From the NCBI GenBank assembly GCA_964498065.1, contig CAZCFZ010000004.1:46469-110468 (forward strand): DNA of 64,000 nucleotides, given 5' to 3'. Origin of the DNA: FEN-1297 sp964498065 (GTDB lineage Bacteria > Bacteroidota > Ignavibacteria > Ignavibacteriales > Ignavibacteriaceae). Below are positions 24,702 through 33,206 of this stretch, piece after piece; position 1 is the first letter of the stretch, and each line of letters begins with the position of its first letter. The notes beneath the pieces are model-generated. The model had not been told where the DNA came from and ran no database searches. It saw only the letters and a list, made by a program, of their open reading frames with translations. The translations under genes were made by a program, and so were the position numbers.

Positions 24702-25841
24702 TTAGAACTGTACTTTCTTCTGGAATCGGTTTGCATATTCAAGAACAAGGGCGCTAGCTATAAATATTGATGAATATGTACCGGTTATTGTTCCGAAGAA
24801 AAGAGTAAATGAAAATGCTCTCAGCACTTCACCGCCGAAAATGAGAAGTACCAATACGGCCAGAAGTACCGTGCCCGCAGTAAGAATTGTTCTGCTCATT
24901 GTTCTATTTACGCTTTGATTAATCAACTCTTCAAGCGGCATGGTTTTGTGAATCTTCAGGTTTTCCCTTACTCTATCGAAAACAATTACCGTATCGTTAA
25001 CCGAATAACCGATCAGTGTTAGAAAAGCAGCAACTACGGTCAAATCAATTTCGAGATTTAATCCGGGAATTACGCCGTACAATGCGGCATAAAGTCCGAT
25101 TGTGATTAAAACATCGTGAAATAATGCAACGACCGCACCTAATGCAAATATAAATTTAAATCTGAATGCCAGATAAATTAAAATACCGATAAGAGAAAGA
25201 AATATAGCTATGATGGCGTTAGTTTTAAGCTCGTTTCCAACTTTCGGTCCCACGTGATCTTCTTTAACAACTTGAAACGGATTGCCGGTCACTCTTTCTT
25301 TTAACGTCTGTTTTACCCAATCGGCAATGCCTACTCTTACTACCATCATTTTATTTGTCGGTTCTTCGGAAACTTTGCCGGTTTGATAACCCGCTTTGAA
25401 TAGCTGTGAGACCATCATACTTGCGGTATCGGGATTGGCAAAAGCATATGTAACCGATGCAGCCGAAGTATCGGGTATCGTGTAAGATAATCCGGGATGT
25501 TCTTTATTTATAACAGAATTAATTCTGTCAATTATTTTAGGAAATATTGCCCTTGGTAATTCCTGTAATTCCGTTCTAACAAGAACGCCGGTTTCACCGC
25601 CGAAGGTTTTTATTTCCACATTACCCAAACCGATATTTGCTAAATACCCTCTCATTGAACTTACATTAACCGGTTTTTGAAATTCGAGTACAATCTCAGT
25701 TCCGCCTTTGAAATCTATTCCGAAATGTAAACCGCGGAAAATGACGTTTAGTAATCCTATTAAGAAAAGACCTGCAGATACAAAATAAAAGATTTTTCTC
25801 TTGCCCAGCCAATCAATATGAATATTTTCGAATATACGCAT
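24702..25841 (-). CDS. secF: Protein translocase subunit SecF
   Basis: A 379-residue inner-membrane protein, partner of SecD in using the proton gradient to help pull exported proteins through SecYEG. The first helix is at about 17-38, followed by the SecF signature FGIDFKGGTEIVLEF. A periplasmic loop comes next, then five helices in the C-terminal half, with SVNDTVIVFDRVREN as the conserved SecF loop. It is slightly longer than Escherichia coli SecF (323 residues) because of the periplasmic part. It follows secD by 29 bases. Confidence 0.97.
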   Translation of the reverse strand: MRIFENIHIDWLGKRKIFYFVSAGLFLIGLLNVIFRGLHFGIDFKGGTEIVLEFQKPVNVSSMRGYLANIGLGNVEIKTFGGETGVLVRTELQELPRAIFPKIIDRINSVINKEHPGLSYTIPDTSAASVTYAFANPDTASMMVSQLFKAGYQTGKVSEEPTNKMMVVRVGIADWVKQTLKERVTGNPFQVVKEDHVGPKVGNELKTNAIIAIFLSLIGILIYLAFRFKFIFALGAVVALFHDVLITIGLYAALYGVIPGLNLEIDLTVVAAFLTLIGYSVNDTVIVFDRVRENLKIHKTMPLEELINQSVNRTMSRTILTAGTVLLAVLVLLIFGGEVLRAFSFTLFFGTITGTYSSIFIASALVLEYANRFQKKVQF

Positions 25842-25870
25842 TTATAAAATTGCTCCTTATTGCGAGTTAA

Positions 25871-27832
25871 TTAACCTACAGTGATTTTTATTCCTTTTTG
25901 AACCATATAATCAAATACAACACGTGCGATAACAAGTGCACTAAATAAGCTTGCAGCTAATCCGATCATTAATGTGAGTGCAAATCCTTTTACAGGACCC
26001 GTTCCGAACTGATAAAGTATTAAACCTGTAATAAAAGTTGTTATGTTTGAATCGATAATAGCTGAATAAGCTTTGGAGAAGCCGCTGTCTACCGATGCTT
26101 TAATTGTTTTCCCGGTTTCCAGCTCTTCTCTAATTCTTTCGTATATAAGCACATTTGCATCGACGGCCATACCTATTGTTAATATAATACCGGCTATACC
26201 AGGCAAAGTTAGTGTAGCATTAAACCCTGCAAGACAGCCTAAGATAAATAATATTGTAAAGACCAAAGAGGCGGCTGCTATTGTACCTGCTCTCTGATAA
26301 TAAAAAATCATAAAAAGACTTACAACGAGGAAACCAAGAATTGTAGAAAGAGAACCATCGTTAACAGAATCCTGACCGAGAGATGGCCCAACTGTTCTTT
26401 CTTCAATTATATCTACCGGTGCAGGAAGAGCACCGGCTTTTAAAACGATGGATAATAGTTGTGCTTCCTCCATATTAGCCATTCCGGTTATCTGGGAACT
26501 TCCGCCGGTAATTTTATTTTGTACCACCGGAGCAGAATAAACAACCCCGTCTAATATAATAGCAATCCTTTTATGAATATTTGCACCTGTTATTCTAGCC
26601 CAATCAGCGGCTCCTTGGGAGTTCATCGTCATATTTACAACTGGAGATGAGGTTTCCGGATTTATATTAGCCGTAGCATTTGTAATAACACCGCCCGTCA
26701 GCTCAGGTGTTTTATTTACACAGTAAAGTGTATAGAATTCCTGCCCGCCTTCTTTGCCTGCAGGTTTTGCGGAAAATACAAATTGACAGTTTGCAGGAAT
26801 TACTTTTTGAACATCCGGCCGGGAAAGCCATAATTTTAATTTATCTCTATCGTTAGCCTTAACATAAGCATCGGCAGTTCCCGATCTTTGGTCTAAAATG
26901 GCTACTGAAAAGAAAGGATGTTTCTTAGCAAATTCTTCCGGGGTCATCTGTTTATTTTTATTTGTATCGCTGGCGGCAGCAACATTTTTAGAAGTCTTCG
27001 ATTTATTTACGGCAGCCTTGGATTTGCTTTTCCCGGCTGCTGTTGTATCATTTTCTGTACTGTCAACACTTACTTTTCCAGCCAGGACATCATCAATTTT
27101 CTCCATTACCGAGTAAGTAAACTGAGGATCTTTTAGAAGTTTAAACTCCAATAATGCAGTTCCTTGTAAAAGCTGCTTAGCTTCTTCTTCTCTAGCTACT
27201 CCCGGTAATTCAACAATTATTCTTCTGCTGCCTTCCCTCTGAATAGTAGGTTCGGATACTCCGTATTGATCGACTCTATTCCGGATTATTTCCATAGCCC
27301 GGGATACGGCATCTTCAGCATCTTTGTTTAACATAGAAATAATTTTGCTGTCGTCGTCACGAATAGTACCAAAATACCTGCTTAATCTTATACCTCTTGC
27401 CTTCAATTTTTGGGCAACCAAATCAACAACCGAAACATTTGACTTAGCTGCTTCTTTTTCAGATGAAGCCATTATTTCCTTGAATGTATTATCCGGTTCT
27501 TTGGCCAATTTTTCTAACAATTTTCCCGTATTCACTTCAAGAACTACACGCATACCTCCCTGAAGATCAAGACCAAGCTTTAAGCTTTTAAGCTTATCTT
27601 TGGTTATCGAAGGATCGGCAGCTTTAATGCTGTCTTCAACCACCTTTAATCTCTGGTCAATCTCATCCGAAGACAGCTTCGGAACAGATTTTTCCAGCAT
27701 AACTCTTCTTTTGGCCAATATTTGGTCGATCATTTCGTTGTTTTTATAATTTGTGTAGGTTGGTATTAAAAGGTATACAGATAGAACAACCGCTCCAACA
27801 ATTAGAATAATTCTAAATCTTAGTTCTTTCAT
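25871..27832 (-). CDS. secD: Protein translocase subunit SecD
   Basis: A 653-residue inner-membrane protein. One N-terminal helix (about 6-24) is followed by the signature LGLDLQGGMRVVLEV and a large periplasmic region with the P1 base motif RNRVDQYGVSEPTIQ. A low-complexity Lys/Ser/Thr/Ala insert (about 255-295) follows, then five C-terminal helices with GMAVDANVLIYERIREEL. The low-complexity insert is the only odd part. It is cotranscribed with secF and lies 156 bases after punA. Confidence 0.97.
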   Translation of the reverse strand: MKELRFRIILIVGAVVLSVYLLIPTYTNYKNNEMIDQILAKRRVMLEKSVPKLSSDEIDQRLKVVEDSIKAADPSITKDKLKSLKLGLDLQGGMRVVLEVNTGKLLEKLAKEPDNTFKEIMASSEKEAAKSNVSVVDLVAQKLKARGIRLSRYFGTIRDDDSKIISMLNKDAEDAVSRAMEIIRNRVDQYGVSEPTIQREGSRRIIVELPGVAREEEAKQLLQGTALLEFKLLKDPQFTYSVMEKIDDVLAGKVSVDSTENDTTAAGKSKSKAAVNKSKTSKNVAAASDTNKNKQMTPEEFAKKHPFFSVAILDQRSGTADAYVKANDRDKLKLWLSRPDVQKVIPANCQFVFSAKPAGKEGGQEFYTLYCVNKTPELTGGVITNATANINPETSSPVVNMTMNSQGAADWARITGANIHKRIAIILDGVVYSAPVVQNKITGGSSQITGMANMEEAQLLSIVLKAGALPAPVDIIEERTVGPSLGQDSVNDGSLSTILGFLVVSLFMIFYYQRAGTIAAASLVFTILFILGCLAGFNATLTLPGIAGIILTIGMAVDANVLIYERIREELETGKTIKASVDSGFSKAYSAIIDSNITTFITGLILYQFGTGPVKGFALTLMIGLAASLFSALVIARVVFDYMVQKGIKITVG

Positions 27833-27988
27833 ATGTAAGTGTTACTTTTATTTGGATTTTGAAAAAATTAAAAATTAAAATTACCGCTAAAGGCTAAGAA
27901 AGTCAATAAAAATTGAATTCCTGGATCATAAAAGAATTGAGCCGTATTGGTACTAAAATGCATAAAATACCCGACTTTATTATGGAAA

Positions 27989-28810
27989 TTAAATATTTGT
28001 GATAATTCTCTTAACAAGTCTTTCAAATTTTTCTTTTGCCATATTGGCGGTTTCTGTAACCTCGGTATGGTTAAGCTTTTTATTTGTAATTCCTGCCGCA
28101 TAATTTGTAATGCAGGTAATTGAAGAGGTTTCCATACCGAGATAGGCAGAAAAAACAGCTTCGTGAACAGTTGACATTCCTACGGCATCGCCGCCGAATG
28201 TTTTTATCATTTTTATTTCAGCCGGGGTTTCATAGCTGGGTCCTTTAGTGTACCAGTAAACTCCTTCTTTTAAAATTATTTTTTCTTCTAAAGCCGCATA
28301 TCTTATTAAATTATTGAATGAATTTGAGGGGAAGTTGAAGAAATTTAAAATCCCTTTAAGTGAAGAAATTCCGATAAGCTCGGTCAACTCTTTTTTTATA
28401 TTTATTCCGTTGAAAGAGACGGCAAGCATTAAATCTCCAGGGGAAAAATTTGAATTTATACCGCCGGCGGCATTTGTAAGCAACATTTTTTTGCAGTCGA
28501 GCTTATAAGAAATGAATACGGGAAGTATGCATTCGGATATAGGATATCCTTCGTAAAAATGAATTCTACCCTGGAATAATAATAATTTTTTACCTGCAAA
28601 TTCTGCAAAATGTATTTTACCTTCGTGTCCCGGTATTGTTGAAGGAGGATAACCCGGTAGTTCTGAGGTAGAAATAGTTTTACGCAGGGTAACACTTTTT
28701 GCAAAATCGCCTAAACCGCTTCCGAGGATTAGTGACAATTCCGGCTCGAAAGGTTTATCTTTAGAGATTAAAAGAAGCAGGTCTTTATATTTAAAGTTTA
28801 AATCAATCAT
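27989..28810 (-). CDS. punA: Purine nucleoside phosphorylase
   Basis: Splits inosine or guanosine with phosphate into base and ribose 1-phosphate. The 273-residue length and the motifs ILGSGLGDFA, PGYPPSTIPGHEG, FQGRIHFYEGY, NAAGGIN and YETPAEIKM place it in the trimeric PNP (PunA/DeoD-type I) family. An asparagine in CITNYAAGI, near the end, fits 6-oxopurine specificity. It is the last gene of a cdd-tdk-nupC-punA salvage operon, 27 bases after nupC. Confidence 0.93.
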   Translation of the reverse strand: MIDLNFKYKDLLLLISKDKPFEPELSLILGSGLGDFAKSVTLRKTISTSELPGYPPSTIPGHEGKIHFAEFAGKKLLLFQGRIHFYEGYPISECILPVFISYKLDCKKMLLTNAAGGINSNFSPGDLMLAVSFNGINIKKELTELIGISSLKGILNFFNFPSNSFNNLIRYAALEEKIILKEGVYWYTKGPSYETPAEIKMIKTFGGDAVGMSTVHEAVFSAYLGMETSSITCITNYAAGITNKKLNHTEVTETANMAKEKFERLVKRIITNI

Positions 28811-28837
28811 TAAATAAAAATTCTCAAATGTTTTTTG

Positions 28838-30190
28838 CTAGAATAGAATTCCTGCTAATGTTGCAGTCATTAAAGTAGCCAGGGAACCACCGAGTACTGC
28901 TTTAAAACCTAATTTGGCCAAATCCGGTTTTCGTGGAGGGGCCAAAGGGCCGATTCCTCCTATTTGAATAGCAATAGAACTAAAATTAGCGAATCCGCAT
29001 AAAGCATAAGTAGCCATAAATATTGCCTTGGGATCTGTCATGGTTTTCGCAGAAATCATTTTGCCTAATTCAAGGTACGCAACAAATTCGTTAAGTACTA
29101 CTTTGGTTCCTATTAAACTGCCGAAGTTAAGTGATTCATGCCAGGGAACTCCGATGCCGTATGCAAGATATTGAAGCACCCATCCTATTATCAATTGAAA
29201 ATTAAGAGGATGTCCGTAAGCAGCTTTAAGCGCAGTATTCCATCCGGTAATATTTCCCAATCCCTGAAGCAGATAATTTACAAGTGCAATTAAAGCAATA
29301 AATGCAATCAGCATTGCACCTACATTTAGTGCAAGGGTTAAACCGTCGCTTGCACCGTTTGCGGCCGCTTCAACAAGGTTCGAAGCATTTTTTTCTACCT
29401 TAACCTTTACAGTACCTTTGGTTTCGGGATCACCGACTTCCGGAAATAATATTTTAGAAATAACTAATGCTGCAGGTGCTGCCATAACGCTAGCTCCAAG
29501 TAATTGAGTTGCGAATAATTGTTGAGCCTGCACTAGTGGAAGGTGTAAAGTCTGTGCATACGAACTTCCTAAAACCTGGATATATGCAGCCATAACGCCT
29601 CCGGAAATAGTAGCCATACCGCCTATCATTATTGTTAATAGTTCGCTGTTGGTGGCTCCTTTAATAAACGGCTTAATCATTAATGGTGCTTCCGTTTGTC
29701 CTACGAAAATATTAGCTGTACATGATAACGATTCGGCACCGCTTGTTCCCATAACTTTTGCCATTACCCAAGCCATTCCCTGAACTACTTTCTGCATAAT
29801 TCCTAGATAATAAAGAATTGACATTACACTTGCGAAAAAGATAATTGTCGGCAGCACTTGAAAAGCAAAAAATGAACCGAGGCTGCCGGGTGTACCGGTG
29901 CCTAAAGCCAAATTACCAAAAACAAATTTTGCTCCTTCTGAAGTAAAATTTAAAATAAGAACAAAGAAATAGCTTACCCAGTTAAAAAAATCTTTCGGCC
30001 AGCCGAATGGTGAGAAATATTCTTTTAATACGTCGCCTTTTAAGATTACAATTGCAAAGACGATTTGAAGACCGAGTCCTCCGGCTACCAGCCGCCAGTT
30101 TATTTTCTTTTTATTATTTGAAAAAAGGAAAGCTATACCGACTAATAAAATAATACCTATAATTCCTCTATAAATCGCAGTAAAGCTCAT
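28838..30190 (-). CDS. nupC: Concentrative nucleoside transporter (NupC/CNT family)
   Basis: A 450-residue inner-membrane permease with about ten helices that imports nucleosides with a cation. Diagnostic stretches are FVFGNLALGT, QVLPTIIFFASVMSILYYLG, SCTANIFVGQTEAPLMIKPF and CGFANFSSIAIQIGGIG, typical of CNT proteins. It lies nine bases after tdk. Cation type (sodium or proton) cannot be assigned with confidence. Confidence 0.95.
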   Translation of the reverse strand: MSFTAIYRGIIGIILLVGIAFLFSNNKKKINWRLVAGGLGLQIVFAIVILKGDVLKEYFSPFGWPKDFFNWVSYFFVLILNFTSEGAKFVFGNLALGTGTPGSLGSFFAFQVLPTIIFFASVMSILYYLGIMQKVVQGMAWVMAKVMGTSGAESLSCTANIFVGQTEAPLMIKPFIKGATNSELLTIMIGGMATISGGVMAAYIQVLGSSYAQTLHLPLVQAQQLFATQLLGASVMAAPAALVISKILFPEVGDPETKGTVKVKVEKNASNLVEAAANGASDGLTLALNVGAMLIAFIALIALVNYLLQGLGNITGWNTALKAAYGHPLNFQLIIGWVLQYLAYGIGVPWHESLNFGSLIGTKVVLNEFVAYLELGKMISAKTMTDPKAIFMATYALCGFANFSSIAIQIGGIGPLAPPRKPDLAKLGFKAVLGGSLATLMTATLAGILF

Positions 30191-30199
30191 AGTACTCCT

Positions 30200-30778
30200 T
30201 TATTTTTCTTTTGGAATGTAATGACATTTCCGGCAGCGAGCTTCATAAATATCGGAAGCACCTACAATTACTCTTTCGGAAGATTCTGTTTTTCTTTGGG
30301 TCTTATCGGCAGGATTACCGCATACAACACAAATCGCCAATGTTTTGGTAATGTACTCGGCAATAGCCAATAGTTGGGGCATCGGTTCAAACGGAATTCC
30401 CCTGTAATCCTGATCCAACCCTGCAATAATAACACGTTTGCCTTCATTAGCTAATTTGTTGCATATCTCTGCTATATCACTTGAAAAAAATTGAGCTTCA
30501 TCTATGCCTATTACTTCGGCATCATCCGAATACTTTAATACTTCGTTAATGTCATCAATCAGAATTGAAGGCAAGGATTGTTCACTATGTGAGACTATAT
30601 CCGAATGGGAATACCTGTTATCGATTCTCGGTTTAAATATTTTAACATTTTGTTTTGCAATTTTTGCCCGTCTTAATCTTCTTATTAGTTCTTCGGTTTT
30701 ACCGCTGAACATGCAGCCGGCAATAACTTCGATCCAGCCGGTTTCTTTGGGCATGGAATGAGGAGCTCTATCAAGCAT
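30200..30778 (-). CDS. tdk: Thymidine kinase
   Basis: Phosphorylates thymidine or deoxyuridine with ATP. The 192-residue protein is of the type II bacterial/human TK1 class. The P-loop GCMFSGKTEE lies at about 21-30. DEAQFF provides the catalytic acid and Walker B role near residue 98. Zinc ligands are in CVVCGN and CRKCHY, and the lasso-loop substrate region is in between. The first ATG (30778) is kept; an ATG eight codons on is possible but has no ribosome site. Confidence 0.96.
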   Translation of the reverse strand: MLDRAPHSMPKETGWIEVIAGCMFSGKTEELIRRLRRAKIAKQNVKIFKPRIDNRYSHSDIVSHSEQSLPSILIDDINEVLKYSDDAEVIGIDEAQFFSSDIAEICNKLANEGKRVIIAGLDQDYRGIPFEPMPQLLAIAEYITKTLAICVVCGNPADKTQRKTESSERVIVGASDIYEARCRKCHYIPKEK

Positions 30779-30809
30779 ATTTCTTTTTATTTCTTTCTTA
30801 TATTAATTA

Positions 30810-31202
30810 TCAAACTAAATCTTTATCCCCGAATGCGAGCGGCAGTAATTCATTGAGTTTTAATATTTTTAATTCCATTTTATGGTTAATCATCACTATA
30901 TCAATATTACCGCAGAGATCCAGCAGAACCTGTCTGCAGGAACCGCAAGGGGGGCAGTAAGCAGGTGAATCGCTAGCAATTGCAATTGCTTTAAATTTTC
31001 TTTCTCCTTCTGAAAATGCTTTAAATACTGCCGTTCTTTCCGCACAAATTGTTAGACTATAAGACGGTGTTTCAATATTTCCGCCTAAATAAATTTTATC
31101 ATCTTCGGTTAAGAGAGCTGCCCCTACGTGAAATTTTGAATAAGGAGGATAGGCGATCTTTTTTGCTTCTATAGCTTTTTCTGCAAGAGTTTTATAATCC
31201 AT
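30810..31202 (-). CDS. cdd: Cytidine deaminase
   Basis: Deaminates cytidine and deoxycytidine to the uridines. It is the short tetrameric class, at 130 residues. Catalytic zinc site: C53-A-E55 (TICAERTAVF) with C86 and C89 (PCGSCRQVLLDLC). FHVGAALL and the GGNIETPSYSLT substrate loop are also present. It is the first gene of the salvage operon, with tdk 31 bases downstream. Confidence 0.97.
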   Translation of the reverse strand: MDYKTLAEKAIEAKKIAYPPYSKFHVGAALLTEDDKIYLGGNIETPSYSLTICAERTAVFKAFSEGERKFKAIAIASDSPAYCPPCGSCRQVLLDLCGNIDIVMINHKMELKILKLNELLPLAFGDKDLV

Positions 31203-31292
31203 ACTACCTTAAATCCAATCTTAGGTTATAAAGATATGTTTTTAGATTTTTAAATCAAAAGAATAATTATTTAAAATCATAATTTTATTTAT

Positions 31293-32114
31293 TCAGCTTT
31301 TTAAAATGAAATAAAAAGTAGGATTTAAATATTTATTTACAAATCCTTCCCGGTCATTAGCGATTTTCAAAATTAATTTATTCAGATGCAGTATTTTACT
31401 TATTCTAATGAGGAAAAAATGAAAGTCGCTCCAGATAATTCCTTTGTGGCCTTCAAATAATTTTTTTACGGAATATTTTGTATTGAGATGAATTTCAAAA
31501 TCAGTACTAAAATACTTTTTAATATCTTTTAGTGAAAGCAGCTGTGCAATATCACTGCGATTAACATCGTTCCCTCTAAAGTTTTTTAGAAAATATTTTT
31601 TAATATGATTTCTTCTTAAGGCAGAAACGATAGGCAATCCCCAGTGAGGGTCAGCAATAAAATTAAAAATTGAAAGTTTATTCGGCGTACTCAGGTAAAT
31701 TATCCCGTTCGGCTTTAAAATAGTTTCAAGATTTTTAACAAATGAATTTATGTCGGTTAAATGCTCAATAACATCCTGGAGAATTATTAAATCAAATTGA
31801 TTTGGTTTAAAAGGAATATTTAAAGCGTTGCCGTTTATTTTTTCAAATTTTCCTTTGTCTCTTTGTCGTTTTAATCTTAATAAGCTTAAATCAAACGAGA
31901 TAACCGAATTGTTTTGAGATAGAACGACAGATGTTCCTCCTTCACCGGAGCCGAGATCAAGTATCTGAAGTCCTGAACAAGCAATATGTTTTTCGATTAC
32001 TGATTTAACGAAATTACCTCGTTCAAGAATCAGTTCACGGCTCTTCTGCCATCGTAAAAAATTCGGATGTGAATTATCCAGCCAAACGGGGATTATATTT
32101 TCGCTCATGACCAC
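31293..32114 (-). CDS. SAM-dependent class I methyltransferase
   Basis: A 273-residue methyltransferase (Methyltransf_11 type). The SAM-binding motif I is ILDLGSGEGGTSVVL near residues 49-63, motif II is VISFDLS, and IILQDVIEHL is the characteristic motif-IV region. The substrate is unknown. It overlaps the upstream glycosyltransferase gene by 10 bases, so the two products probably act in the same pathway, perhaps on a surface glycan or glycolipid, which is inference. Confidence 0.87.
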   Translation of the reverse strand: MVMSENIIPVWLDNSHPNFLRWQKSRELILERGNFVKSVIEKHIACSGLQILDLGSGEGGTSVVLSQNNSVISFDLSLLRLKRQRDKGKFEKINGNALNIPFKPNQFDLIILQDVIEHLTDINSFVKNLETILKPNGIIYLSTPNKLSIFNFIADPHWGLPIVSALRRNHIKKYFLKNFRGNDVNRSDIAQLLSLKDIKKYFSTDFEIHLNTKYSVKKLFEGHKGIIWSDFHFFLIRISKILHLNKLILKIANDREGFVNKYLNPTFYFILKS

Positions 32115-33196
32115 TTATCTTTTCTGAACAATGCGCCGTAAAAATTAATTATAAGAAATATTTCGTAAAAAACTTGAAGATAAAATATTTCAAATATATT
32201 AAACTTATAATTGAATGTTTTTTGTGTAAATAAAACCAGCGTAATATCCGTCAGTATTTTTAGAACAAACAGCCATAAAAAAAATGAATTAACAAAATAT
32301 AAAACTATAGAAAATAGAAAAAATAAATTTAGAATATGCCAGCTGCCTAAAAGTATTTTATGTTTTAAGAGATAATGTATCGAGGTTTTTGTATGCCGGG
32401 ATTTTTGAATAAGATATTCTCTGAAATTATTTTTAGCAGATGACAGCACAAGTGCGTCTTTATTTATTATTATTCCGATTTTAAATCTATTTTTTACAGC
32501 TTCTCTTAAAAGTAGATCATCATCGCCGCTAAGCGTTTCGGCAGTATTGGCATAGCCGTTTAATTTTTCAAATGAAGTTTTTTTAAAACCAAAATTTCTA
32601 GCGGAAGCTGAATAGGGGATGCCTAATTTTGCTGCAGTAAAAGTTAATATTGAATTTCTCAAATTTTCAAAGCAGGAAATTTTATTTATCAGGGTATTAT
32701 TCTGAATAAAAGGGGAAATGCCAAAAAGAAAATCAACTCCTTTTTCAAAATATCCCGAGTAAATATTCAGCCAATTTGGGCCTGGCCGGCAGTCCGCATC
32801 TGTTATCATAATATATGGATTATTTGCTCTTCCAATTCCGAAAGTTAATGCGCCTTTTTTACCCGGAAGCTTTTTATCGGAGATTTTATATGCATTAAAG
32901 TTATCGATATCCTTTTTAAGTTCGTTTGCAAGCGTAAATGTATTATCATTAGAATTATCATCCACAAGAATAATTTCGAATTTTTCTTTCGGATAAATCA
33001 GGTTATTTAGTGAATTTATTAATCCCGGAAGATTGGTCTCTTCATTTTTGGCTGCTATTACAATTGAGAAACTTAAATAGCTGTCTCGTAAATATTTTTG
33101 ATTCGGCTTTATTCTTATTGTAATCAAAAAGATTATGTTGATTACTATAAAAATTAATGGAAGGATAAAAAATATTATAATAATTGTGTTTTCCAA
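32105..33196 (-). CDS. Membrane glycosyltransferase family 2
   Basis: A 363-residue glycosyltransferase. An N-terminal helix (about 4-27) anchors a GT-A domain with SFSIVIAAKNEETNL, VDDNSNDNT and the metal-binding DADCRPG. A late GDDDLLLREA motif and QKSRHTKTS, in the QxxRW position, follow. Two or three C-terminal helices end the protein. This build resembles processive or lipid-linked GT2 enzymes. It starts 10 bases after uvrD ends, and the methyltransferase gene overlaps its end. Acceptor and sugar are unknown. Confidence 0.88.
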   Translation of the reverse strand: MENTIIIIFFILPLIFIVINIIFLITIRIKPNQKYLRDSYLSFSIVIAAKNEETNLPGLINSLNNLIYPKEKFEIILVDDNSNDNTFTLANELKKDIDNFNAYKISDKKLPGKKGALTFGIGRANNPYIMITDADCRPGPNWLNIYSGYFEKGVDFLFGISPFIQNNTLINKISCFENLRNSILTFTAAKLGIPYSASARNFGFKKTSFEKLNGYANTAETLSGDDDLLLREAVKNRFKIGIIINKDALVLSSAKNNFREYLIQKSRHTKTSIHYLLKHKILLGSWHILNLFFLFSIVLYFVNSFFLWLFVLKILTDITLVLFTQKTFNYKFNIFEIFYLQVFYEIFLIINFYGALFRKDKWS

Positions 33197-33206
33197 TTAA
33201 ATAATT

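Noticed and set aside
27868..28101. Minus-strand open frame of 77 codons beside punA
   Set aside because: It mostly overlaps the 3' end of punA in another frame, has no homology-like features and no ribosome site.
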